From: Gordionus sp. m RMFG-2023
Lineage: Eukaryota; Nematomorpha; Gordioida; Chordodea; Parachordodidae
Length of the DNA: 64,000 nt
Assembly (NCBI RefSeq): GCF_954871325.1
Contig: NC_088778.1
Coordinates: 32,624,730 to 32,688,729, forward strand
Direction: 5' to 3'
Positions 51,133 through 61,233 of the stretch are shown in pieces. Below the pieces are notes generated by a model. That model was not told where the DNA came from and did no database searches. It worked only from the letters and a program-made list of their open reading frames with translations. Numbering within the stretch: the first letter of the stretch is position 1; each line of letters starts with the position of its first letter. A program made the position numbers and the translations under genes.

Positions 51133-51295
51133 CAGAGTTGATAAAAGATACTTTTTAAATGGATCTAGATACAGATACATCGTCTAAAATAATATATAGA
51201 TACAGATATTTTAATCAAATATCTATCTAGATACAGATACCACATTTTTATATCTAGATACAGGATCTAGATACTTGTATCTAGATCCTACTCTT
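51133..51295. mobile_element. Small MITE, 163 bp, with target duplication
   Basis: Begins CAGAGTTGATAAAAGATA and ends ATCTAGATCCTACTCTT, which is weakly inverted-repeat. The flanks CCGATTAG (51125-51132) and CTGATTAG (51296-51303) form an 8-bp duplication with one mismatch. Shares its sequence with 11826-11985. Composed largely of AGATACAGATA-like words. Confidence 0.75.
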
Positions 51296-51777
51296 CTGAT
51301 TAGTAATGACTTATATTCGATTATATTTATATATATTTTTTTTCTATCTTATTAGATATGAATTTCGTAATTTTTAAAGATATCAGACAGAAATTTTCCA
51401 AGATTTAAAGATCTCCACTTTAACCGGGATAATAGGGAATACTAATATAGGCGCGCTTTTTCCTTTATCTATTTTGAATTTTATCATTATTTTTTTCTTC
51501 GGAAGTTGTTGTTTTTTTTCCTGGCCTTAAGCATATATATATATGTGTGCGTGTTCAAATATAAGGTATCAATCGATAGCTCTATCTAGCTAATTGGGGA
51601 ATCAGCCTCCTAACTCCTAATGAGCGAGCATAGACCTTTGAGAGTCCTGTATATGTCTATCAAAGCCAAAACATCATTATGAGTATCAAAATATTAATTT
51701 TGATTCTTCTTTCTATTTGAACTAAGGTAACACTCATAGATGATAATAAATTTATTTTCCTATTTTTGATCTCTACA
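51296..51777. other. Spacer
   Basis: AT-rich with a TATATATATATGTGTGCGTG patch at about 51535. No gene seen. Confidence 0.4.
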
Positions 51778-51884
51778 CAGTGTCAATTTCTATATGTATT
51801 TTCTCGTCTGTTTTGTCGTATCAGCATGGTTATTTATTATGTGACAAAAACAGATGAGAAAATACATATAGAAAATTGACACTG
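51778..51884. mobile_element. Near-perfect hairpin MITE, 107 bp
   Basis: Arms of about 42 bp: CAGTGTCAATTTCTATATG and TATTTTCTCGTCTGTTTTGTC at the left, mirrored at the right by GACAAAAACAGATGAGAAAATA and ending TTGACACTG. The loop is only about 20 bp. A few substitutions separate the arms. Tc1/mariner-like by its CAGTG ends, but no clear TA duplication supports that. Confidence 0.8.
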
Positions 51885-52149
51885 TAATTCTATCTTCCGA
51901 GAAGTGTTAAACTTTGTTAGCGGCTTCTCCACATTAAGTGGTCGGGTTAAGCCTTGCGAGGTTTAGAATCAAATAATAAAAAAAATCAGAAAATAAAAAT
52001 TGAATTTTGGTATCTAATGATATCCTAATTTAAATATATTTTGGTCAAAATGATATTATAATCCTTATATAAAGAATATAATAAAATATGTCATATATAA
52101 GTTTAAGTTAAAAAAAAGAAGAAATTGATATGATACATGTGTATATTTT

Positions 52150-54965
52150 TATAAAAAGAATAAAAACATTTTTTAAAAAAATATCATTTAAATATTTGAT
52201 AATTAGATCTAAATTATAGATACGGCGATTTTCTGATTGAGTTTATAAAATGATAATTTTTTTTATTGATTTGGATATTATTTTGAAGAGATCTAATGCC
52301 GCTTGTCCAAAAGAGCAGGTTAACGTAGCTGCTATGGGAACAAAGTGGTTGTCACGCATTAGGTGTGAGTATTTTGTATTTTTTAGACATTCGGCTCTGT
52401 TATGGGGATCATGCGAATTATTAGATGGAGCCATGGGATCAATGCAGGTAAAATCTCACATTAAAGGCTTTCCCGTTAAAAAAGGTACGATTGTTTTGCC
52501 GCCAGGGCGTTTTTTAACTAAAAAAGATGTCGGTTCTAAAATACAGGGAAAATTGGCTTTATTCAAAAAAAGGAAGCTAAATTATTGCAATGTTGGCTGA
52601 TTTTTGATAGAAATTTACAATGGAAAGCGTGTCTCCCATACGCATCTGCCGATTGATTGCATTTAATGCAAATATATTGGTTTAGGAAAGGTACGCCCAA
52701 GCGTAAATTGATTGCATAACGAAATGCGTCGTTATCTATTAGCTTATTTAAAATGCTGGGATATTCTAATCTTTCATAGCTAGAGTTGTTGAAATTAAGT
52801 GATCTTAGGAGAGATTATTATTGGTGATCATCTCTCAAGTTGAAGTAAGCTAAGGAACGAGATACCAATCCTTGATCCCAATCTTTTTGTTTCGTTGAAT
52901 CTGGTGGGGTTGTGTTTGGTAAGACATTAATATTCCAACAACGTTAGGTTTCATCTAATAAATTTTCTTTATCGATGGTAATAATTTGCGAGGTAATATT
53001 TTTTACTGATAAGGTTGTTGAGATGAAGGAAACAAGGGCTATACTTTAATGCCGATCTTAGGCCTAGTCCCCCCAGATTTACAAGGGAGAGTTGCTTGAA
53101 GCCATGAGTTAGAATCTAGTTTGATGTTTATTAACTCTTCATTTGTAGTATCTTTTGTTCATATTCTTTTAAAAGAATTTCAAAAGAGAAGGCACCAGAA
53201 GTTTTTAAACAATACTGGATTTGTGGTAATAAAAGGGCGTTTTTGAGAATGAAATATGCTTTATGGATGGGTATTTTTTTTAAGATGGATAGTTTGGGGA
53301 ATAGTGATTGAAGGTGATTATTTAAAAAATTAAAAACTCCCTCTGCACCTCCCAATGGGGCTCCTAATATACTGAAATCTTGTAAGGGTGTCCGTCTAAA
53401 GTTATCTAATATGGTGTCTGTTGGAGGCGGAGAAGGATAAATATCGCATTTATTTATATTTAAGGATAAATTAAGTTCATCAAAGTGTTTGTTAATTATA
53501 TCTAGACAATTCTGGATTGAAGAAATGGTCCCCGATATAGTACAATCGTCAAGGTACCAAACGTGTAGATTGAGAGCAATATTACTTATTAGGTGTTTAA
53601 GGGTATAGCAAAAAAAGTAGTGGTCCTAATGGGTCACCCTGTTGGAGGCCTTCTGCAGAATTAATAATATAATCATTACATTTGAGTAAGGAAGGAATGC
53701 TATAGCTAAGATGGATTCCAAGAAAGTATCGATCATTTTATTCCTATTAATTGAATTAAAGGCATTGAATATATCTAGTTTTGCTATATAATCTTCAGGT
53801 TTGAGGTTGGATAAAACTATTCGACTGCAATAAATTGCGGTTTCACAGCCTCCTTTTACTCCAAATCCCACTTGGTAAGGAGCTAAGGTTATTGTAGATT
53901 TGAGTCGATTAGTAATTTTTGAAATGGTTCGTCGGTAGAAAATTCCAATAGCTAATGGGCGCACTTGATTTTTAGCTTTTTCAAGTCCAATTAGTCGAGC
54001 ATCAAAGATTATTGGTGCTAGTTTATGTTGTAATTTCTTGTTGATAATAACATCAAAAATTTTGGTTAAAGAATTAAGTAGAAATTTGGAACTGTCTAAA
54101 CCCATGAGATCGAGAATAAATGAGGGTCGAAGGTAATCCAGTCCTGGAGCAGAATCGTTTGGAAAAGATTTAATAGCGGTTAAGGCTTCTCCTGGAGTGA
54201 TATTTATCTATGAATTTATCATAGGCAGTATTTGAGGAGTGTATTTAAGGGTCGGATGTTTTTCTAAAAGTTGATTTCTTATGCTGATATTATCGGGTGC
54301 CAAAGTGTTTGCGTTAGCAAGAGCTCGGAGAGCTCCTTTTAGATTGATAATTATTAATCTTATTATATATTAGTTTGTGTGAGGGGTTACATAAAGGTTT
54401 ATTAGCAGGATCGTTGCTATTTGGTGTTAATTTTTCAAAATTGCTGGAGTATTCAAAATAATTAGAAGAGGTTTAAATAGTTCACCGATTGTAGTTTATT
54501 TAAATGGTCTGTGGAGGTCATATCAAAGTTTTCAATTCTTTCTTTGATGGTTTGGCATAGTGGGGTTGGATTATCTTTTGGTGGATTTGATAATATTAAT
54601 GTTGAGAAATATATCATTTTTCTCCAATTTAGATCCTAATGGGTTTCGTAAAATATTATTAATGAATGATATAAAAAGGATAAATTAATTTTAGGGCTGC
54701 TTTTGGGATTCGTGATATGGTAGGGCTAAAATAGCTTGTAAAAAATTTTGGGTATTCCAAATCAGGAATTTGATAATTTTTTATAAAGGTCTTTTCCTGT
54801 GTTGGATTTTCATTTGGTGGATTAAATAATTGATAGTCATTTGCGGTTGATATTAAAGGTGGTGATGGAATATTTGGTGAGATGCTAAGTGATGAAGGTT
54901 CAAGCTGGGAGGCTGGAGGTTTATTACTACCTAAGCATCTTGAAGTGAGTGGTCCATGGATGGTT
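52150..54965 (-). mobile_element. Non-LTR retrotransposon (LINE) relic with reverse transcriptase
   Basis: Minus-strand coding text runs continuously in order: an N-terminal region with NPPNENPTQEKTFIKNYQIP (about 54840-54780); the RT entry motif SFPNDSAPGLDYLRPSFI (about 54165-54115); RT palm with VRPLAIGIFYRR and GFGVKGGCETAIYCSR and KLDIFNAFNSINRNKM (within 53626-54105); QQGDPLGPLLF (about 53640-53605); the catalytic VWYLDD (about 53565-53545); ILGAPLGGAEG; and a C-terminal Cys/His region with LRLGVPFLNQYICIKCNQSADAYGRHAFHC split over two motifs (about 52715-52625). The ORF then continues to about 52200 (HFVPIAATL, ENRRIYNLDLIIK). Several stops and frame changes make it dead. No endonuclease was recognised and the clade is not assigned. 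The plus frame at 52250-52600 is a shadow of this ORF. Confidence 0.85.
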
Positions 54966-55594
54966 ATTAAATTGTTACTTTTTTATGTTAATAATTCTAA
55001 AGCAATATTAGCAAGTTTTTCTATTGCTCATGTTCTAGTTTTATGATGAAGTTGGGTTATCTGAATGTATGAAATTATGATATTGTTAAATTATAAGATA
55101 CTATTGTTGTAGTTTATAACTATTTTATTGGCAGTACCATTTTTTATTACATTCGTTAATAGGTTCTTTCAAGCGGCTGACTTCATAATAAACCATAGAC
55201 AATATTCAATATGGGATTGCATGTTTTTATATTGAAAGATTCTTGATATACAGAATAAAACTTATCTAAGCTGCAATTAGGATCAGTTTATCCTTTGAGG
55301 ATTTATATTTGTTCGCAAATTTAATTAATAGATTATACAGGAGGCAATTAAATCACTATTTGGAAAATGAGCTCTTTAAAGTTAACTCCTCATTTGTCAT
55401 TGTTAATTGAATCTCTATCTAAAAAGGTGCCATACGGTTTACCTTGTAAGTAGTTCATCAGTAAATTCTCGACTAATATTATCCCAGTACCATTCAGTTC
55501 CCTGAATTGTTATTTCTACTTTTATGGACTTGTGAATATTGCTAGGAGAAACATTATTTGCGCTAGAGTTCATATCTTCCCCGTGACATAAGGT
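54966..55594. other. Unassigned spacer
   Basis: No confident feature. Minus-strand text VEITIQGTEWYWDNISREFTDELL (in part, about 55520-55450) looks protein-like and may belong to a transposon accessory protein, but it is interrupted and unrecognised. Confidence 0.3.
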
Positions 55595-55843
55595 TTGCAA
55601 TTTTTGTATTGGGGACCATATATAACCTTGGTAATGGCAATCGCAAATTGCCCAAGGATATTTTGAGAAACATTTCCAAACTGCCTTGGCTTATTAGATG
55701 GTAAGCACATAAAAATAAAAAGTTCTGCAAAATCTAGAAGACATTTTACAATTCTTTTAAATCAATTGATTGGTTTAGCTGATAGCAATTACAAATTTAT
55801 ATAAATAAATGTGATGGTGACATTCAGAAATAGAAGTTTATAT
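55595..55843 (+). mobile_element. Harbinger nuclease fragment, left of LTR element
   Basis: Plus-strand text with frame changes resembles the catalytic core entry of DDE_4 nucleases: AQGYFEKHF, then a pattern equivalent to PNCLGxxDGKH (here around 55679-55710), and LIGLADSNYKFI (about 55770-55800). The LTR element inserted directly after it. A second copy of the same segment lies at about 58330-58492. Confidence 0.6.
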
Positions 55844-55848
55844 CAAAG

Positions 55849-58265
55849 TGTTAAATAATAGAGATTACCTTTCGGTGAAAATTTTATATTAACATTTTTT
55901 TTATACCATTTTAACGTTACATTTTTTTTTTTAATATCAATTTGTATTTCACATAATTGGTTATTTTTTTTTATTGTCATAAAAAGATATAAAAGGAGTT
56001 TTTTTTTGGTTTAAAAGAATGGTAAAATGTAATTTATATAAAAAAGAAAGAAAATTGTGATTTATTCCAACATATATATAAGAAAACTGTCTAAATACAT
56101 CAAGGTAATAATATATAATAGAGGATTCTATGGTAATATTACATGGAGGCCAAATTACGTCCGAACTTCGCGATGGATTGAATAATTCCACATATATGAC
56201 TGAATTTGTTAATCTGGTTTCCCTAAATTTAATAACTATGACAGCGCTTACATAGGGAAATTGCAGAATTTCTTCGACACCAGCAAGATCTCCAACAGAG
56301 AAAAGGCCGCGTTGTTTCTCCGAAGTCTTCCAGATGACGAATTCAATAACATTGGAGCAATTTGCAAGGAGGTAGACTTCCAGGACCCAATCGCTCTGCT
56401 TGGCAAATTAAAGCTACAACATCCGTCAAAGACTGAGAACGCCAAACTCTTATTATTTTATGCTGCCACTCAAGGCAAGGATGAGAGTTCTCGGCTTGGG
56501 TCACACGCGTAGCACGACTCAATAAATAATGCAAATTCAATGACATTCAGCGCATTATTAAGGAAATGAGAGTTGCTTCGAATTCCAAAGATGTCAGGAG
56601 CGGTCAGGAGCTGACTTTATATGATATTTACAATCTAGGTCTAGAGGAAGATACCGCGGAGCCAAGTGACATCAAGGGCGTGATGAAATTGTTTTATTTG
56701 AATGAATCACCTGGAGTACAAGAGGTTAATCACATGGGCAGGGACAAAAATAGCCACGTAACCATAAAATCCATTCAGGAATCTCATGCACATGGTAAAT
56801 TTCTTATCAAGCAACCACAGTTCATCAATGACAATCGCCACGGACAACATTTCGAGGAACGTTACGATGTACGCTGCGACTATTGCCACGACAAACGATT
56901 TGATGAACGTTACAAGATACGCTACGACAACGGCCGCGACAAACGATTCGATGGACGGCACGACAACTTCTACGAAAATCATTTTGATCAAAGCTACGAT
57001 AATTGTCACTATAGCCGCAACCGTTTCGACAATCGCAACGATAACAACTACGACGATAGATACAACAATAGCAGGTAAAACGTCCATGGCAATCGCCACG
57101 ACTATCATTGTAACCATCATCAAAGCTCTGTCGACGGGATGACTGCTATAGAGGTGATAACCGAACCAACTATTCCCGTCGTGGTCAGCACAGACACAAC
57201 CCTCAAAATATTAATGGTTTTTCGAAATATTCGTCGAGGCCCAACCAGTACAAAAATAGGGCGTATGTGGCTCCACGCCTTCAACAACATTTTAAAAACG
57301 TTCTTAGTGGGCAATGTAGAGAATGATCTCGAAAAGATAATCTCGACAACAAAAAAAGACCTCGAATCAAAACTTAATCCTACAAACCCAAAATGGTCAA
57401 ACAAGAGAAAGTTCACTTGAAGCCCGATGCCGTGCCTAAGATCATACCTTCAAGGAGAGTTCTGATTGCCAAGATCGATGCAACGACTCAGAAATTGGAT
57501 GGCTGACTGTAGGATAGCATAAGCCTTGCTCGAAAGGAATCTAGATGTCCTACCATGAGCAAGCGATCCGATTGGGAAGTTAGCTATAGGCTGCCTTTAC
57601 CTTACCAAGCAGCGTCTACATGACAGTATATTCACTGGATGCAAACCCCCCTCAAAAATATATATCTACCTCCCTAAAAATACCAAAATGTTATCCATAG
57701 ATAATTTAAAAATGTAAGGGAAAATTTTCTAGATTATTATAGCCTACCCCCCAAAATGCCTACCCCCTACCCCTTTATAGATATTAGGATGCAAACTGTT
57801 CCTACCCCCCCCCCCCGCTCATGTAGACACTGTTACCAAGCCATCGTTCGATTTGACAATAAGACTGAACCATGAACATGGGTGGCATATTGAGTGGGGA
57901 TCATGAACGTCAATGCGTTACCACTCAATTTATCCAAGGAAATTAAGCCGAATTTGCAGGGTGGAATGTTAATTATTAGAGATTATACCTTTCTGTGAAA
58001 ATTTTATATTAACATTTTTTTTAATATCATTTTAACGTTGCATTTTTTTTAAATATCAAGTGGTATTTCACATAATTGGTTATTTTTTTTATTGTCATAA
58101 AAAGATATAAAAGGAGTTTTTTTTTGGTTTAAAAGAATGATAAAATGTAATTTATAAAAAAAATAATAATAAAATTATGATTTATTCCAAAATATATATA
58201 AGAAAATTCTGTCTAAATACATCATGGTAATAATATACAATAAAGGATTCTATGCTAATATTTCA
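55849..58265 (+). mobile_element. Small LTR retroelement fossil with target duplication
   Basis: Two direct terminal repeats, 55849-56143 and 57967-58265, both begin TGTTAA and end in CA. By eye they differ at roughly twenty positions plus a few short indels, so insertion is not recent. The 5-bp target duplication CAAAG (55844-55848 and 58266-58270) is perfect. A TGG-starting primer-binding-like segment follows the first repeat. The interior has a gag-like segment (LRSLPDDEFNNIG, about 56311-56350) and a Tyr/Asn/Arg/Asp-rich low-complexity stretch (about 56830-57070). No pol, integrase or envelope was seen. It is broken, and at about 2.4 kb is a non-autonomous or internally deleted element. 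Family is probably Ty3/gypsy-like but unproven. Confidence 0.85.
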
Positions 58266-58329
58266 CAAAGTAAATTTTTAATATTAATAAATAATTTTTA
58301 ATTTTTTTAGAGTTAGGAAATCAAACATT

Positions 58330-58492
58330 TAAGATTGCACAATAATATTTTGAGAAACATTGATTTCCAAACTGCCTTGGCTCATTAGATGGTAAGCACA
58401 TAAAAAATAAAAAGTCCTGCCTTTTTACAATTTATATATATTTTGAATCAAATGCTTGGTTTAGCTGATAACAATTGCAAATTTATATATAT
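58330..58492 (+). mobile_element. Harbinger nuclease fragment, right of LTR element
   Basis: ATATTTTGAGAAACATT, CCAAACTGCCTTGGCT and TTAGCTGATAACAATTGCAA repeat the segment at 55660-55800 in the same orientation. Further decayed. The pair flanks the LTR element beyond its target duplications. Confidence 0.6.
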
Positions 58493-58497
58493 AGATG

Positions 58498-58606
58498 AAA
58501 AATTTCTGATAATTGCTGGATTCAAGAAATAATTGGACACAAGGAAATAAAGAAAGCCATTGTGAAGTTATATATGGAGGAAATTAATCCATTTTTTTTT
58601 AGCTTA
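58498..58606 (+). pseudogene. MCM-helicase-like fragment, copy 1
   Basis: Nearly identical to 59047-59160. In the first frame it reads IGHKEIKKAI, then loses frame by one base relative to copy 2 before the Gly-Gly position. See copy 2 for the family argument. Too short to be functional. Confidence 0.4.
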
Positions 58607-58619
58607 AATAATATATTTA

Positions 58620-58975
58620 CTAATTTGCCTGGGTCAGGACTGAGTTTTTGATGAAAAACCCTAAAAAATTTACATTTAAATTTAGCCTATTAAACTGTGA
58701 ATAACTTAAAAATATGTTGCATTTTTCTTCTTCTAATGATAATAAATTCCAGTATTACAAAAAATAGTGATTGCCTAAATACATTTAAATATTGTTTTAT
58801 TTTCATTTAAAGCATTAAATTAAAATTTTGGATATGGGAATATTTAAAACTTATGATAGACTTGGGTTTTAATTTTTTTTTTATATTAAATTTGGAATGG
58901 GCCTGCATATCCTTTTTACTGCAGACCTGGGCTGGAGGCTGATGAATAAATCAAAGCCCTTGAAGGCCTCTAATT
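58620..58975. mobile_element. Old copy of the 4309-4930 MITE, end-truncated
   Basis: CTTCTAATGATAATAAATT, AGTGATTGCCTAAATACATTTA, a GGATATGGG segment and a closing GAAGGCCTCTAA follow the same order as 4490-4930. The left terminus is missing. It lies between the two MCM-like fragments. Confidence 0.7.
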
Positions 58976-59046
58976 TTAATAACTGAATTATTTCATTTTC
59001 CATATAATTTTAACTGAACTTAATGGAATGGGCAAACCACAGAAAA

Positions 59047-59160
59047 AAAAAATTCTGATAATTGCTGGATTCAAGGAATTGTTGGACACAAGGAAATAAA
59101 GAAAGCCATTGTGAAGTGTATATATGGAGGAATTAATCTATTTTTTAGCATAAATAACAA
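59047..59160 (+). pseudogene. MCM-helicase-like fragment, copy 2
   Basis: The frame through 59072-59133 reads IQGIVGHKEIKKAIVKCIYG followed by a second Gly. MCM2-7 helicases have, at the entry to the AAA+ domain, the pattern P-x-I-x-G-H-x-x-I/V-K-x-A/G-I/L with Gly-Gly five residues after the last hydrophobic position. This spacing is matched exactly. The segment is only about 35 codons and ends in unrelated DNA, so it is at best an exon scrap of a replicative helicase gene. Chance similarity is not excluded. Confidence 0.4.
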
Positions 59161-59248
59161 ATAAAAATAATGCCTGTTTATGACCTTGCCTTAAATTTAC
59201 ATAGGGATTTTTTTTAAGAACCCGTTATCCAAAATACAAGTTACAAGC

Positions 59249-59677
59249 TGATAGCCCGTCAAGAATGACGGGGTATAAGAATTTTCCTCTTTATTGAATT
59301 CTGGACGAATAATAAATTTTACCTATATTTGATGATGAATGAATCAGAAATTTTCTTATTCTATGAGGTGTGATAATTTTTATTTATTTAGATGAGGGGT
59401 TATTCTGAAATTTTTCATTATATTTTATGAAATATGTTTTTGAAAGTATATGGTTAGTAATTTTAATTAAAATATGCACAATAAAAAGATCTTTTAAACT
59501 ATTTATTAATTTGTATTTGTTATTTATAATGTAAAATATATATTCTTGCTAGAACCTCACAAGATAGGAAAATTTTTGATTCATTCATCATCATCAAATA
59601 AAGGTAAAAATTTATTATTCATCCTTCATTGACTAACGAGGAAAATTCGAATTACCGTCATTCTTGACGGGCTATCA
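59249..59677. mobile_element. MITE with ~120-bp inverted repeats (TGATAGCCCGTCAAG)
   Basis: TGATAGCCCGTCAAGAATGA at the left is mirrored at the right by TTCTTGACGGGCTATCA. Similarity continues inward through TTTTCCTC, GAATAATAAATTTT and TTTGATGATGAATGAATCA. The interior lacks genes. Target duplication unclear. Related half-words TTGACGGG occur at about 59803 and 61547. Confidence 0.85.
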
Positions 59678-60076
59678 AAAATTTGTAAAAATTATATTTA
59701 TGTGCTCAATCTATCTTTTATTAATAATCCTCAAATACCCTTATGACAGCAATTCTTGACTTAAATCTGCCATCTGAGGGTTTTTCCAAAAAAAAAATCA
59801 TTGAATATTGACGGGTTATTATCTAGTAATAAAATAAAATATTAAAAATTAACTTATTGATATTGTGTATCGCTTATCTTTTGAGGTGAATATACCAAAT
59901 AATTTGTTTTTTAACAACAAATTAATAGAAGAAATAATATAAATTATGCTGATCTGTTTTTATAATAATTAATTAATATAAAACTTTGTTTTTTATAATA
60001 ATTAATAATATAAAACTTTGTTTTTATATAAATTTTAGGCAATATTTGTATTTTGTACATATATATAAATAATTTG

Positions 60077-61233
60077 ATGAATGACTTTTTGTTAATTAAA
60101 TCTAAGAAATGGAGCAATGCTATGTACGCCGTTATCTATATCTTTACCTTTATTTATACGATAATTTATTCTGGCAACTATTCCAACTCCTTAGTAACCA
60201 AATTCAACACTACCGAAGATTATCCTGAACAGAAGGCATGGAATAAATTCTGGCACAATTTTTCTTTATTCAAGGTGTCACCCTTGAAATTTATCGCTCT
60301 ACCTTCAATCGATTTATTTCTAATAAATGAATCAAAAATTCATATGGAAGTGATGAGACATCTATATATATTTTAGCATTAATAATTTCCTCGTGGACCA
60401 ATTTCCACGCTCGCCAACGTGTCAGAGAAACCTGGGCCTTCAGCGGTAGTATATCCGAAGCTAACAGAACTCATTATATTAGGCACGTTTTTCTTGTGGG
60501 TCAGGCCCCTTCTTACAACTCTACCTTATCCAAACAGAAAATTCTTATATCGCAAAACAAATTGGAATCGGAAATCGTGTCATTTCAAGATATCGTGAGT
60601 GCTAATTTTATCGACACTTATGGCAATCTAACTTACAAAACGATGTCAGGTATCGCGTTCGCTTTAATGGAAGGCCACCGAAACAAAAATTCCCCTCTGT
60701 TCGAATCATCTTGCTTTAAAAAATATTTGCTGAAAATTGATGATGATACTTTGCCAAATCTTAAATATTTGATGAAAACCCTCGTAAATTATCATGAAAA
60801 TCTAATGATTAATAAAAATTCTGTATCTAGACAGCCGTCAGTTTCTTTTCCAGTTTTTATATGCAAAGTCGCGCACAATTGGTCACCCATAAGATCTCCT
60901 GAGCATAAAAACTTTTTGTCCCGCTCTGATTACCCGCCCGAAAAACTTATGCCATTTTGTCCTGGCGCGGCGTACCTTATGAGTTACGATTTAAAGACAC
61001 TTGAAAATATGTGCAACACGTCACGATTTACCAAGTATATAGCTAACGAGGACGTTTATGTGACAGGGATGCTCTCCGAATTGCTCAATATTTCCTTAAT
61101 TGATATGGGGGAATATTTTTCTAATATGGATAGCTATACATTGAAGGAAAAATCCGAGAAATACATGTTTTCAACACACATTAAAGATGATTATTCTTAT
61201 AAAAACATTTGGAAGAACATTGAATCGAGATAA
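60077..61233 (+). pseudogene. GT31 glycosyltransferase copy, frameshifted
   Basis: An inverted duplicate of 49145-50317, very similar along its full length and flanks. A 16-bp deletion near 60344-60347, just before the Cys-His-Gly-Gly region, shifts the frame and gives a stop at 60374-60376. The rest of the catalytic domain remains open from about 60388 to 61233, with RQRVRETW, KIDDDT, CPGAAYLMS and NEDVYVTG still encoded. The first segment (60077-60376) keeps the anchor and stem. A full enzyme cannot be made unless splicing removes the break; no evidence for that is visible. The many intact motifs downstream imply recent inactivation. Confidence 0.88.

Noticed and set aside
52250-52600. 116-codon plus-strand frame with protein-like composition
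   Set aside because: The minus strand of the same DNA reads as the C-terminal part of the LINE ORF and matches a second LINE fragment, so the plus frame is a shadow.
56707-57142. Opposite-strand Val/Ile-rich and Thr-rich frames
   Set aside because: They are other-frame readings of the low-complexity Tyr/Asn/Arg/Asp stretch in the LTR element.
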